Shown: in pieces, positions 35,009 to 44,656 of the stretch
How the letters are laid out: each line of letters starts with the position of its first letter
Position numbering within the stretch: the first letter of the stretch is position 1
Assembly (NCBI GenBank): GCA_002718895.1
Contig: PBGD01000031.1
Coordinates: forward strand, 1 to 64,000
DNA: 64,000 nucleotides
Source: Flavobacteriales bacterium
GTDB taxonomy: Bacteria; Bacteroidota; Bacteroidia; Flavobacteriales; TMED113
Direction: 5' to 3'
Notes under the pieces: generated by a model
Databases searched by the model: none
The model's input: only the letters and a program-made list of their open reading frames with translations
What the model was told of the DNA's origin: nothing
Translations under genes and position numbers: made by a program

Positions 35009-36124
35009 TTAACTTTTTTTAATTACATCTATACCACCTTCTTTATTAGTTAATTGAACATCAAATATTTTTATTTTACCATTTCTATTTATTGTAATTT
35101 TAACATTCATACCTGGGTTTTTTTTCAATAGAACTTCTTGTAATTCTGGTATATTGTTTACTTGATAGTTGTCAACTTGTGTTATAATATCTCCTTCTCT
35201 AATTCCAGCTGATTCGGCATTGCTGTTAGCAGTATATCCATTAACATATATTCCAGCTGTAAATTTGATATTTAATTCATTTGCAAGCTTTGGACTCATT
35301 TCTTGAATATATATACCTAAAAATGCACGTTGAACAACTCCATAATTAAGTAAATCATTATATACTTTATTAACAATGTTTGAAGGAATTGCAAATGAGT
35401 ATCCAGAGTATGCACCAGTTGTACTAGCAATGGCAGTGTTTATACCTATTAAATTGCCGTTTAAATCTACTAATGCACCTCCACTATTGCCTGGGTTTAC
35501 TGCAGCATCAGTTTGAATAAAAGATTCAATTGCATATTGTTGATTGAGAATATTTATGTTTCTGGCTTTTGCACTAACTATACCTGATGTTACAGTTGAA
35601 TTTAGATTAAGTGGATTTCCAATTGCTAGAACCCATTGACCTATTTCTACTAAATCTGAATTTGCAAAATTTAGTATTGTTAAATTTTTAGCATCAATTT
35701 TCAGTAATGCTAGATCTGTTGATGGATCAGTAGCTACAACTTTTCCTGAATATTCTTGACCATTGTGTAATGAAACTGAAACCTCTTCAAATCCTTTGAT
35801 AACATGATTGTTAGTGATTATGTAACCATCATGACTAACAATTACTCCTGACCCAGAAGTGTATTTTTGATTTGGTATTTGATATTGATCATAAAACCCA
35901 AAAAAATGATCAAAATACATATATTGTTCAACATCTTCTTTGTAAGCAGTTACATGAACAACTGATTTTGTTCCTTTTTTAGCTGCTAGCCTGAAATCAA
36001 TTGTGTTGTTTGAACTATAATTTATATTATGAATTGGAGTATTGACAGTATAAGGTTTTTCTTTTTTTTGAAATAAAAAAAATGAAATAAAACTAATTAA
36101 AATGATAATAATTATATTTTTCAT
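35009..36124 (-). CDS. HtrA/Deg-family periplasmic serine protease with one PDZ domain
   Basis: This 371-residue protein has an N-terminal signal anchor (about 1-20), then a trypsin-like domain with the triad His107 (TNNHVI), Asp137 (STDLALL) and Ser214 (PGNSGGAL). One PDZ domain (about 265-355) includes AGIREGDIITQVD. It would degrade or refold damaged envelope proteins. DegP has two PDZ domains; one PDZ and this length are closer to DegS-like or the short HtrA forms common in Bacteroidota. It appears monocistronic and is divergent from the PhzF gene. Confidence 0.93.
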   Translation of the reverse strand: MKNIIIIILISFISFFLFQKKEKPYTVNTPIHNINYSSNNTIDFRLAAKKGTKSVVHVTAYKEDVEQYMYFDHFFGFYDQYQIPNQKYTSGSGVIVSHDGYIITNNHVIKGFEEVSVSLHNGQEYSGKVVATDPSTDLALLKIDAKNLTILNFANSDLVEIGQWVLAIGNPLNLNSTVTSGIVSAKARNINILNQQYAIESFIQTDAAVNPGNSGGALVDLNGNLIGINTAIASTTGAYSGYSFAIPSNIVNKVYNDLLNYGVVQRAFLGIYIQEMSPKLANELNIKFTAGIYVNGYTANSNAESAGIREGDIITQVDNYQVNNIPELQEVLLKKNPGMNVKITINRNGKIKIFDVQLTNKEGGIDVIKKS

Positions 36125-36221
36125 GATAGCGATTTTTATTTATTCTAATTAACGTTTACATATACAGTATTATTTTTTGAATTTATAAATTTATTTACAA
36201 ATAATTTTTAAATTATTATTT

Positions 36222-37007
36222 ATGATTTTAGATATTTTTCAAATTGATGCCTTTACAGATAAATTATTTCACGGAAATCAAGCATGTGTTATTCCATTAA
36301 ATAAATGGTTAGACGATGAATTATTATTGAAGATAGCTAAAGAAAATGCTGTTTCTGAGACAGCTTTTTTCATAAAAAATGGTAATTATATTCAACTTAG
36401 GTGGTTTACTCCTGATATTGAAATTGATTTATGTGGTCATGCTACTTTGGCTGTAGCTTATGTTCTTCGTGAATTATATAATTGTAATCTAAGTCAAATT
36501 ACTTTTAAAACACTAAGTGGGGATTTGTTTGTTTCTTATGATAAAGATATCTACTATTTAGATTTACCATCAAGAATGCCAAAAATAAGTTTATTACCTT
36601 CCGAAATTTCATCATCATTAAATTTTCAACCTCTTGAAGTATTTAAGTCAAGAGATTATCTTTTAGTATATGAAAAAGAGCTAGATGTCCGAAATATTAA
36701 AATTGATAGAAATCATTTTGATAAAATTAATCTAGGATATGGTGGGGTAATTATTACTTCTAAAGGTGATAATGTTGATTTTGTATCTCGTTTTTTCACC
36801 CCACAAGCTACAATACTTGAAGATCCTGTTACTGGTTCTGCACATTGTTCACTTGTTCCTTTTTGGTCCAAAAGATTAGGATTAAAGAACTTAAAAGCAC
36901 ATCAGATTTCTGAAAGAATGGGTAAATTAATTTGTAGAGATTTAGATAGTAAAGTTCGCATTGGTGGTTCTGCAAAATTATTTTTTTCCGGTAAAATTAA
37001 ATTATAG
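36222..37007 (+). CDS. PhzF-family isomerase/epimerase-like protein
   Basis: This 261-residue protein matches the PhzF family. The N-terminal half has FQIDAFTDKLFHGNQA and the catalytic Glu46 in VSETAFF, then CGHATLA. The second half of the diaminopimelate-epimerase-like fold contains EDPVTGSAHC. PhzF makes a phenazine precursor in pseudomonads, but most family members in genomes without phenazine genes are uncharacterised. Nothing here points to phenazine synthesis. It stands alone between the HtrA and S9 peptidase genes. Confidence 0.88.
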   Translation: MILDIFQIDAFTDKLFHGNQACVIPLNKWLDDELLLKIAKENAVSETAFFIKNGNYIQLRWFTPDIEIDLCGHATLAVAYVLRELYNCNLSQITFKTLSGDLFVSYDKDIYYLDLPSRMPKISLLPSEISSSLNFQPLEVFKSRDYLLVYEKELDVRNIKIDRNHFDKINLGYGGVIITSKGDNVDFVSRFFTPQATILEDPVTGSAHCSLVPFWSKRLGLKNLKAHQISERMGKLICRDLDSKVRIGGSAKLFFSGKIKL

Positions 37008-37047
37008 AATTATATCTTTTATTTTTACATAAATATTATTACTAAAA

Positions 37048-38949
37048 ATGAAAAGAATTCTTTTTCTGACATGCTTATATTTCGGGTTAATATCCTGTAA
37101 TCAAAACCAAAAAATTATGCTTGAAGATATAAAAACAATTCCATTAGAATATTTTTTTAAAAATCCTGAAATGTCCTCCTTTAAAATTTCACCCGATGGT
37201 AAATATATTTCTTATATGAAACCTTGGGAGGAAGGAAATCGAATGATGAATGTGTATATTAAAGAAATAGGTGCAGATAGTGAATTAAGAATAACTCATG
37301 CGGATAAGAGAAGTTTGTATGGATACTTTTGGTTAAATAATAATCGTATTGCATATGCTCAAGATCAAGGTGGAGATGAAAATATACATATTTATGCTGT
37401 CAACACTGATGGTTCTAATAATATTGATTTAACGCCATTTGACAATATTCAAGCTAGAATTACTGATGATCTTGAAGATGATCCAAACTTTATGCTTATT
37501 GCAATTAATAAACGGGACCCAAGAGTTCATGATGTATATAGATTGAATGTAAATTCTGGTGATATGGAAATGATTGCTGAAAATCCTGGCAATATTTCTG
37601 GTTGGATGACTGATAATGATGGCAAGTTACGTCTTGCAACTACTTCCGATGGTGTAAACACAAGTATTTTATATAGAGATAAAGAAAATGAAGATTTTAA
37701 ATCAATTTTAACAACAAATTTTAAAGAAGAGGTTTCTCCTCTTTATTTTACTTTCGATAATACTTCTTTATATGTTTCTTCAAATAGAAAAAGTGATAAA
37801 AGTGCTATTTATGAATTTGATTTAATAACAGCGAAAGAAACTGAATTAATTTTTGAACATGATGAAGTTGATGTCTCTGGTTTAATGAGATCAAAGAAAA
37901 GAAAACTCATTACAGGAGTTTCATATACAACAGCTAAAAGAGAGATTCATTTTTTTGATGAATGGAGAAAGAAACTTCAAAATAAACTTGAATCTAGACT
38001 TCCAGACGTAGAGGTTTCTGTTTCTGATTTATCTAAGGATGAAACAATGGCAATTGTTGTATCATACAGTGATCGTTCTAGAGGAACATATTATTTATAT
38101 GATATAATTAATGATAATCTTGAAAAGCTTGCTGATTTAAGTCCTTGGTTAAATCCAGATGATATGGCCTCTATGAAGCCTATTTCTTATAAATCTAGAG
38201 ATGGTTTCAACATTCCAGGATATTTAACTCTTCCGGTTAATTATAAAAAAGGAGATAAAATACCCATTGTAGTTAATCCACATGGTGGTCCCTGGGCTAG
38301 AGATACTTGGGGCTTTAGACCTGAAATTCAATTCTTAGCTAATAGGGGTTACGGTGTATTACAAATGAATTTTAGAGGAAGTGTTGGCTATGGAAGAGAA
38401 TTTTGGGAAATGAGTTTTAAACAATGGGGTAAAACAATGCAGAATGATATAACTGATGGTGTCAAATGGTTAATTGATGAGGGTATAGCGGATAAAAATA
38501 AAATAGCTATTTATGGTTCTTCCTATGGAGGTTACGCAACTTTAGCTGGTTTAGCTTTTACGCCTGATCTTTACGCATGTGGTGTTGATTATGTTGGAGT
38601 TTCAAATATTTTTACTTTACTTGAAACTTTACCACCATATTGGGAGTTGGGTAGACAAATGATGTATGAAATGATAGGAGACCCTATTAATGATAAAGAT
38701 TTACTTGAAGAAGCGTCTCCAATTTTTCATGTTGATAAAATTACAGCTCCTTTATTTGTAGCTCAAGGTGCAAATGATCAAAGAGTAAAACAAGCTGAAT
38801 CAGATCAAATTGTTCAAGCTTTAAAAGCTAAAGGCATTGATGTTCCTTATATGTTAAAAGAAAATGAAGGTCATGGTTTTTACAATGAGGAAAATCAATT
38901 TGATTTTTATAGGGAGATGGAAATCTTTTTACAGAAACATTTAAAATAA
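37048..38949 (+). CDS. S9-family prolyl oligopeptidase-like lipoprotein peptidase
   Basis: This 633-residue protein has a lipoprotein signal ending in LISC (Cys17). A beta-propeller-like N-terminal domain (about 30-370) is followed by an alpha/beta-hydrolase domain with the triad Ser492 (GSSYGG), Asp577 (GANDQRV) and His609 (EGHGF). HGGPWARDTWGF gives the oxyanion region. It matches the acylaminoacyl-peptidase/dipeptidyl-peptidase branch of S9. The anchor suggests that it trims peptides in the periplasm or on the outer membrane, alongside the M3 peptidase lipoprotein elsewhere in the window. It converges with the ABC-F gene. Confidence 0.92.
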   Translation: MKRILFLTCLYFGLISCNQNQKIMLEDIKTIPLEYFFKNPEMSSFKISPDGKYISYMKPWEEGNRMMNVYIKEIGADSELRITHADKRSLYGYFWLNNNRIAYAQDQGGDENIHIYAVNTDGSNNIDLTPFDNIQARITDDLEDDPNFMLIAINKRDPRVHDVYRLNVNSGDMEMIAENPGNISGWMTDNDGKLRLATTSDGVNTSILYRDKENEDFKSILTTNFKEEVSPLYFTFDNTSLYVSSNRKSDKSAIYEFDLITAKETELIFEHDEVDVSGLMRSKKRKLITGVSYTTAKREIHFFDEWRKKLQNKLESRLPDVEVSVSDLSKDETMAIVVSYSDRSRGTYYLYDIINDNLEKLADLSPWLNPDDMASMKPISYKSRDGFNIPGYLTLPVNYKKGDKIPIVVNPHGGPWARDTWGFRPEIQFLANRGYGVLQMNFRGSVGYGREFWEMSFKQWGKTMQNDITDGVKWLIDEGIADKNKIAIYGSSYGGYATLAGLAFTPDLYACGVDYVGVSNIFTLLETLPPYWELGRQMMYEMIGDPINDKDLLEEASPIFHVDKITAPLFVAQGANDQRVKQAESDQIVQALKAKGIDVPYMLKENEGHGFYNEENQFDFYREMEIFLQKHLK

Positions 38950-38956
38950 GTTTAAA

Positions 38957-40567
38957 TCAATTAAGTGATTTTTCAGTTTTATTTTTTTTAAAAATTAAAA
39001 ACTCATTGTAATTCATTAGTTTATCTGTAATTGAATCTTCATTTATTTCTATTATTCTATTTGCTACAGATTGAGTCAGTGCATGATCAATCGATGAAAA
39101 TAATATGCTTCCACTAAATGAAGTCATTGAATTATTTAATGCTTGAATCGATTCAAGATCAAGATGATTAGTAGGAGTGTCAAAAAACAATAAGTTTCCT
39201 TCTAATAACATCATTCTAGAAAGCATGCATCTAACTTTTTCACCGCCTGATAATACATCTATATTTTTTAATACATCTTCACCGCTAAATAGCATTTTGC
39301 CAAGAAAGCTTCTAATATATACATCATCCTTTTCATCTGAAAATTCTCTTAACCAATCTATAATATTAATTTTTTTCTTAAATAAAACTTCGTGGTTCAG
39401 AGGGAGATATGATGGTCTTATTGTTGTGCCAAATTTAAATGTACCATTGTATTTAGTTGTGATACCATTTAAAATATCAAATAAGTGACTTATTGTTTGT
39501 CTGTTCTTAGAAAAAAAAGCTATTTTATCACCTTTATTTACAGTAAAGCTTAAATTTTTAAAAATCCAATTGTTATTTTCATCTTTAACTGATAGATTTT
39601 TAACTTCTAAGATATCGTTCCCTGCATTCCTAAATTGATTAAAAATTATTGCTGGATATTTTCTGCTTGATGGTTTAATTTCTTCAATATTAATTTTGTC
39701 TAATAGTTTTTTTCTACTCGTAGCTTGTCTACTTTTAGATGCATTTGCACTAAATCGGGCGATAAATTCCTGTAGTTCCTTTCTTTTTTCTTCAGCTTTT
39801 TTATTAGCCATATTTCTTTGATTTAATAAAAGTTGACTTGATTGATACCAAAATGAGTAGTTACCTGTATAAAGTTGTATTTTTTGAAAATCAATATCAA
39901 CAATATTTGTACACACTGTATCAAGAAAATATCTGTTGTGAGAAACTACAATTACAGTGTTTCTAAATCTTAGTAGAAATTCTTCAAGCCAAAAAATTGT
40001 TTTTGTATCTAAATTATTAGTTGGCTCATCTAGTATTAAGAAATCTGGATTTCCAAATAATGCTTGAGCTAATAACACTTTAACCTTTGTATTTGGTTCA
40101 ACATCTTTCATTAAGTATGTATGTTGTTCAGAAGGAATACCCATTTCACTCAACATATTTGCTGCATTAGATTCTGCATTCCACCCATCCATTTCTTCAA
40201 ACTTTTCTTCTAGTTTAGATGCTTCAATTCCATCTTCTTCATTAAAGTCAGGTTTTGCGTAAATTGCGTTCTTTTTCTGAATAATATCCCACATTTTATT
40301 GTGCCCCATAATTACTGTATCAAGAATAGAATATTGATCATATTGAAAATGATTTTGTTTAAGTACAGAAATTCTTTTATTATTGTCTATAGTAACATTA
40401 CCATAATTTGGTTCAATTTCAGAGTTAATAATTTTTAAAAATGTTGATTTTCCTGCACCATTTGCTCCTATAATTCCATAGCATCGATCTCCATCAAATT
40501 TTAAATTTACATTGTCAAAAAGGACTCTTTTACCATATTGTAGTGTTAAATTATTTACAGAAATCAT
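38957..40567 (-). CDS. ABC-F family ATPase (YbiT-like) with degenerate second nucleotide site
   Basis: This 536-residue protein has two ABC domains and no membrane segment. I start it at ATG 40567 (MISVNNLTLQYG); a longer frame opening at TTG 40600 lies inside the -7 promoter element. The first site is intact: GANGAGKST (34-42), Walker B LILDEP and a normal SHN switch. The second has lost the key residues. Its P-loop reads SKNRQTISH (no GK[ST]), the Walker B Glu is Thr (FFDTPTN) and the switch His is Ile (SSIDH), while the LSGGE signature remains. ABC-F proteins act on the ribosome; this one resembles YbiT. Confidence 0.9.
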   Translation of the reverse strand: MISVNNLTLQYGKRVLFDNVNLKFDGDRCYGIIGANGAGKSTFLKIINSEIEPNYGNVTIDNNKRISVLKQNHFQYDQYSILDTVIMGHNKMWDIIQKKNAIYAKPDFNEEDGIEASKLEEKFEEMDGWNAESNAANMLSEMGIPSEQHTYLMKDVEPNTKVKVLLAQALFGNPDFLILDEPTNNLDTKTIFWLEEFLLRFRNTVIVVSHNRYFLDTVCTNIVDIDFQKIQLYTGNYSFWYQSSQLLLNQRNMANKKAEEKRKELQEFIARFSANASKSRQATSRKKLLDKINIEEIKPSSRKYPAIIFNQFRNAGNDILEVKNLSVKDENNNWIFKNLSFTVNKGDKIAFFSKNRQTISHLFDILNGITTKYNGTFKFGTTIRPSYLPLNHEVLFKKKINIIDWLREFSDEKDDVYIRSFLGKMLFSGEDVLKNIDVLSGGEKVRCMLSRMMLLEGNLLFFDTPTNHLDLESIQALNNSMTSFSGSILFSSIDHALTQSVANRIIEINEDSITDKLMNYNEFLIFKKNKTEKSLN

Positions 40568-40597
40568 AATTAGTAATTGTTTATTTTTTAAGTGGGG

Positions 40598-40628
40598 CAA
40601 ATATAATTTGTTTTTTACTTGAATTCAA
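40598..40628 (-). promoter_or_regulatory. Bacteroidota-type promoter for the ABC-F gene
   Basis: On the minus strand TATATTTG (40605-40598) is an exact TANNTTTG -7 element. A TTG at 40628-40626 lies 20 bases upstream as the -33 element. The TTG that could extend the frame upstream (40600-40598) is part of the -7 box, so the ATG at 40567 must be the start if this promoter is used. Confidence 0.6.
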
Positions 40629-40656
40629 TTATAAATTATTTACTTTTAAATTAATC

Positions 40657-41487
40657 ATGAAAATATTTTTTTTCTTATTAATTCCATTTTTATTATTAAG
40701 TCAAGATAAATATGTTGGAGTAATTACTCTAAATGATAATTCTCTGACCTTACCTTTTTTTTTAAAATTTGACATGAATAAAGATAAGATCAATGGCTAT
40801 TCAATTACTAATTATAAAAAATCTAACGAAACTAAAAATAGAATTTCAGGCCATTTAAATAAAGAGACAAATGAATTTAAAATTTTCGAAAAAGAAATAT
40901 TATCTACAGATTTTGAAGAGTCAATTGATGAATTTTGTTTTTTAACCATGACTATTAAAAAAGACAAAAATAATTTAACTGGCACTTTTATAGGTAATTA
41001 TTCAAATGGTGATTTGTGTGCAGAAGGATATGTATACCTAATCAAAGAACAAGTTTTAAATAGAAAAATTAAAAAAATAGAAAAACATGCATCTGATTTA
41101 ATGGTATCTCAAATTGATAGTTTAATTAACTATGCTAATACTAGTGATAGCATTGCTTTTGTTAAGTTAACCCACGAACAAGAAAAGTTATATAATTTTT
41201 CTGATTCATTTTCAATTGCTATATGGGATAAACAAAGAGAAGATGGTGATACAATTTCAATATATATTAATAATGAACTTTATTTAGACAAATACTGTAT
41301 TAAAAATAAACCACATATAATTAATTTTCCAAATTCAGATTTTACACGAAATATTAAAATAATTGCTAATAATACAGGATCTGTTTTTCCAAATTCAGTG
41401 GCTGTTACTCTGTATTCAAAAGAATCAAGTTTTTATGTAAATGGTAGACTAGATTCCCTCGAGTATATCAACTTAATAGTTAATTAA
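40657..41487 (+). CDS. Secreted protein of unknown function
   Basis: This 276-residue protein has a signal peptide of about 15 residues ending in LS before Gln. Residues about 18-130 look like a beta-rich domain (VGVITLNDNSLTLPFFLKFD, seen as VGVITLND and LPFFLKFDM), followed by a Lys-rich linker. A second beta domain (about 180-270) contains IAIWDKQREDGDTISIYIN and VAVTLYSKES, reminiscent of calcium-free C2 or jellyroll repeats, which I cannot assign. No lipobox, catalytic motif or T9SS tail is seen. A small DUF2752 gene follows after 10 bases and may be co-transcribed. I do not recognise the family. Confidence 0.7.
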   Translation: MKIFFFLLIPFLLLSQDKYVGVITLNDNSLTLPFFLKFDMNKDKINGYSITNYKKSNETKNRISGHLNKETNEFKIFEKEILSTDFEESIDEFCFLTMTIKKDKNNLTGTFIGNYSNGDLCAEGYVYLIKEQVLNRKIKKIEKHASDLMVSQIDSLINYANTSDSIAFVKLTHEQEKLYNFSDSFSIAIWDKQREDGDTISIYINNELYLDKYCIKNKPHIINFPNSDFTRNIKIIANNTGSVFPNSVAVTLYSKESSFYVNGRLDSLEYINLIVN

Positions 41488-41497
41488 TTTCAATAAA

Positions 41498-41812
41498 ATG
41501 AAGTATGTTTTTATGTATTTATTTGAAAAAAAAATATTCTATATTTTATATCTTTTAATTATATTTTTCACGCCCTTGATTCTAATATATTTACCTGTTG
41601 ATTATTTTGATTATGGAGAGTCTTTATGTGTGTCAAAGCGATTATTTAATGTTTCATGTTATGCTTGTGGTTTAACTCGGTCAATTCAACATTTTATCCA
41701 CTTAGATTTTAAAGTTGCTTATGAGTTAAATAACTTGATTGTCATAGTTTTTCCAATTTTAGTTTTTATATACTTTAGGGAGTTTAGTAGATTGTTAAAA
41801 ATTTTAAAATAG
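41498..41812 (+). CDS. DUF2752-family small membrane protein
   Basis: This 104-residue protein has two or three membrane helices. The DUF2752 hallmark CYACGLTRS lies near residue 53-61, between the first helix (about 15-30) and the second (about 75-92). Family members usually read CPxCGxTRA and have no known function; the paired Cys may bind a metal or undergo redox change. It lies 10 bases after the unknown secreted protein gene and 49 bases before the TM2 gene. Confidence 0.78.
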   Translation: MKYVFMYLFEKKIFYILYLLIIFFTPLILIYLPVDYFDYGESLCVSKRLFNVSCYACGLTRSIQHFIHLDFKVAYELNNLIVIVFPILVFIYFREFSRLLKILK

Positions 41813-41861
41813 TTTTTGAAAAAATATTTGTAAATTAATATATAAACAAAATTATTTTATT

Positions 41862-42206
41862 ATGAAAAAAATCTTATTTACTTTTTTATTTTTTATAACA
41901 TTTAGTTGTTTGATGTATGCTTCATTTCCTGTACCAAAAAAGGCTCAAGCTACTACTAATTATAATATAGAAAATGTTGTTGTTAGTGATGACTTAATTG
42001 AATCACCTTCTCCAGCGCCAGCTCCTGGTGGTTCTATTGATTGGGGATTAGCTGCTATATGTTTTTTTGTTGGTGCACTTGGAATTCATAGATTTGTTAT
42101 GGGTGATACATTAAATGGTATATTAATGCTACTCACTGCTGGTGGATGTGGTATATGGGCATTAATAGATTTTATTAGAATACTATCAGGCACCTTAGGT
42201 AGATAA
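41862..42206 (+). CDS. TM2-domain membrane protein
   Basis: This 114-residue protein has a signal-like N-terminus (1-20), a Pro/Ala/Ser linker (SPSPAPAPGG) and a C-terminal TM2 domain (about 58-112). The domain has two helices joined by a short loop with LGIHRFVMGD. TM2 domains occur in many bacteria; function unknown. Unlike most secreted proteins here, no Gln follows a predicted cleavage site. A clear terminator follows 20 bases after the stop. Confidence 0.82.
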   Translation: MKKILFTFLFFITFSCLMYASFPVPKKAQATTNYNIENVVVSDDLIESPSPAPAPGGSIDWGLAAICFFVGALGIHRFVMGDTLNGILMLLTAGGCGIWALIDFIRILSGTLGR

Positions 42207-42226
42207 GAGTCATCCTGAAATTATTA

Positions 42227-42260
42227 AAAAATAGCCCTGATTAATAGGGCTATTTTTTTT
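42227..42260. terminator. Bidirectional Rho-independent terminator
   Basis: AATAGCCCT, a 7-base loop, and AGGGCTATT form a 9-base stem with T-runs on the downstream side of both strands. It lies between the convergent TM2 and CotH genes and ends within two bases of the CotH stop, so it can terminate both. It is the strongest hairpin terminator I see in the window. Confidence 0.88.
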
Positions 42261-43410
42261 AAATACTCTTGAAATATTGTGTAAGTTCTTGATGTTTAAT
42301 TTTTATAAATTTGATCATTATTTTAACTTCTTCTTTGGATGAGTTTGTGTCAAAATAAACTTGATGATTTGTAGGCCAGATTTGATTGTTTTTATTTATT
42401 GATTTTTCTATACTTAAGTATAGTTTATTAATGTGCATTTCTAATCCATAAATGCTTAAAATATCATTTTCATTATGTTGGATCCATCTATTTTTCAGTT
42501 TTTTCTTGTACCAATCAAATTCTAGTAATCTATTAAATAAAATTGATCTTTTAATATCAGCTTTCCTTTCATTCATATTTAATTCATTGTCTCCATCTCT
42601 TCCAAATGAATGATCATAATCCCAAGGAGCTATTCTCAATGGGGTTTCTGAATCAATTTTATATATATAGAAATTTTTTAAAATTCCATCACTATTGTTA
42701 GTGATTAGTAATAGTAAATGCCAATCAATAATATTGTCAATATCAAATATAGAATCAATATTTTTATTAAAAATATCGTTATCTGATTTAATTATAAAAT
42801 CTCTAATTTCTTCGATGTAAGAATAGTGATTTAGTGATTGTATTTTAGGATATGTTTGTTGATGAAAATTATCTTTTTTTTGAGGTGTTATTTTTGCATA
42901 ATCATTTCTAAAAATATGAGGTTCTTTAAAAATAAATGCTAAACTATCATTGTTATTAATTTTAAGAGTTGATTTATCCATTTTCTCCATAATTACATAT
43001 AGTCCTTGATAATTATCATTTATATAAAGCTGCGTGTAATCAGTTTTTGGTGAAATATTATTGGAGTTCATTTGTGTGAAAATTTTAAAAGATAGAACAT
43101 GTCTTAAAAAGGTTTTGTCAATGAAATTTGAATTTAAAATATAATCATCATCTTTTGGCAGATTTCCGATTTTATAATCTTTTTTTAAATCAATTTCATA
43201 TGATTTTTTTGGATAAGAAATAGAAGAGCCACCTCTCGTTTTAATAAATCCATGTATTGGTTTTTTTTGATTTATTGTTTTGATACTAACAGGTGTTTTA
43301 TTTAAACTTATTTGCTTATCATTAGTATATATAAATAATTCATTAGTGGTTTTACATCCTGAAATTAGAATTAAGCATATTATGTGACTAAAAATGTGAT
43401 TAATATTCAT
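42259..43410 (-). CDS. CotH-kinase-family lipoprotein
   Basis: This 383-residue protein has a lipoprotein signal ending in ISGC (Cys19) and a CotH domain: IKTRGGSSISYPKKSYEI (57-74), YQGLYVIMEKMD (133-144) and APWDYDHSFGRDGD (about 269-282), whose Asp/His residues match the atypical-kinase active site of CotH. CotH proteins are protein kinases best known from spore coats, and secreted Bacteroidota members are common but uncharacterised. The ATG lies 11 bases inside the upstream DUF3089 gene, so the two are translationally linked. Extracytoplasmic phosphorylation of surface proteins is a possible role (inference). Confidence 0.85.
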   Translation of the reverse strand: MNINHIFSHIICLILISGCKTTNELFIYTNDKQISLNKTPVSIKTINQKKPIHGFIKTRGGSSISYPKKSYEIDLKKDYKIGNLPKDDDYILNSNFIDKTFLRHVLSFKIFTQMNSNNISPKTDYTQLYINDNYQGLYVIMEKMDKSTLKINNNDSLAFIFKEPHIFRNDYAKITPQKKDNFHQQTYPKIQSLNHYSYIEEIRDFIIKSDNDIFNKNIDSIFDIDNIIDWHLLLLITNNSDGILKNFYIYKIDSETPLRIAPWDYDHSFGRDGDNELNMNERKADIKRSILFNRLLEFDWYKKKLKNRWIQHNENDILSIYGLEMHINKLYLSIEKSINKNNQIWPTNHQVYFDTNSSKEEVKIMIKFIKIKHQELTQYFKSI

Positions 43411-44434
43411 TATGTAAATTTGAAAGACGTTGTTCTAAATTCTCCCTCATATTGACCCAAAATAAATTATAGTCAGCTTTGTGATAGCTATTGCTTTTAT
43501 ATTTTTTTAAAAATATATTTTTAGGGTATTTAATCCAGAGTAATCCTTGATGACTTTTAGCAGATATAGTTTTTTTGAAAAATATTTTTTGATTAGGAAG
43601 TAGGATTCCCTTGTGTTGATTTTTCGTAGTCCAATTATCATCTCTTTTATAGCTTATTGGGTTTGAACATAAAATTTCTTCACCGTATTTCCAATTAATA
43701 GGGTAGTAGTCTTCGTTAAAACACCTCCAAGTAAGAAAACAATTTACATCATTTTCATTAATGCAAATGGGGATATTTAATTCATCTACATGTATGTCCA
43801 TTCCAATTAAGTAAGAAAGAATCAATTTATTTTTTAATATTGTGTCTTTAGAAATATACTCATTAATTAATCTTTTGGCATGATTTGTTCCCTGACTATG
43901 AGATGCAATTATAAATTTCCCCTTATTTATATTTTTAATATAATATTTAAATGCATTAAGAACATCTTTGTATGCCACTTCAAAAGCTTTATATCCATTT
44001 ATTGTATCAGAATATGAATGTATGTGCATTTCTCTGTAATGAGGGGCATAAATATTTGTAATTCCTGCAAAAACTGATGCTTGATTCTCTAAGCATTGTT
44101 CAATGACCCTATTTTGATTAAAAAATGATGTGTCTGCATTCCAATTTGTAGATTTAAATAGTGTTGTTGGATGTATATAAAATACATCAACAGGATATTT
44201 TGTGTTTAATAAATTTTTATAACGATTTGGTAGTAAATGACTAAAATCATCAATGTCTGCATTAAACGCCCAGTTTTTTTTATTTGCATAGTCAATTTCA
44301 AAATTATTTATGTTAATATCAAAATCCTTCTTAGGATTAATTTCTTCATCAAAATAATTTATTGTTTTTTGAACAGAACATGAGTAAAGAATTAGAATTA
44401 AAAGATAGATTAAATATTTATTTATGAAATTCAT
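43400..44434 (-). CDS. DUF3089-family lipoprotein with hydrolase-like serine motif
   Basis: This 344-residue protein has a lipoprotein signal ending in LYSC (Cys19). The DUF3089 family is recognisable from VDVFYIHPTT, ITNIYAPHYREM and IIASHSQGT, the last being a nucleophile-like SxSxG variant of the alpha/beta-hydrolase fold. Function is not established. It overlaps the CotH lipoprotein gene by 11 bases and precedes it, suggesting joint expression of two envelope lipoproteins. The 222 bases upstream contain no gene that I can support. Confidence 0.82.
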   Translation of the reverse strand: MNFINKYLIYLLILILYSCSVQKTINYFDEEINPKKDFDININNFEIDYANKKNWAFNADIDDFSHLLPNRYKNLLNTKYPVDVFYIHPTTLFKSTNWNADTSFFNQNRVIEQCLENQASVFAGITNIYAPHYREMHIHSYSDTINGYKAFEVAYKDVLNAFKYYIKNINKGKFIIASHSQGTNHAKRLINEYISKDTILKNKLILSYLIGMDIHVDELNIPICINENDVNCFLTWRCFNEDYYPINWKYGEEILCSNPISYKRDDNWTTKNQHKGILLPNQKIFFKKTISAKSHQGLLWIKYPKNIFLKKYKSNSYHKADYNLFWVNMRENLEQRLSNLHNEY

Positions 44435-44656
44435 ATAATTGGTAAAGGAAGTGATTATATTTCAAATCAAAGAAGAAAATAACAAAAAAAATAACTTTTA
44501 ATTATAATGTGACCAATCAACTAGAATAGTTTTTCACGTAATTGCAAAGTTTTTTATTTGTCTTGAATTTAGTTATTAGCTTTATAAATATTTAACAATA
44601 AAATAAATAAGCGTATATTTACGTTATTCTTTAGTCTAACTTTAAAAAAATACATA

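Noticed and set aside
40568..40600. Longer N-terminus for the ABC-F protein from TTG 40600
   Set aside because: The TTG lies within the -7 box on the minus strand; MISVNNLTL at 40567 is the family start.
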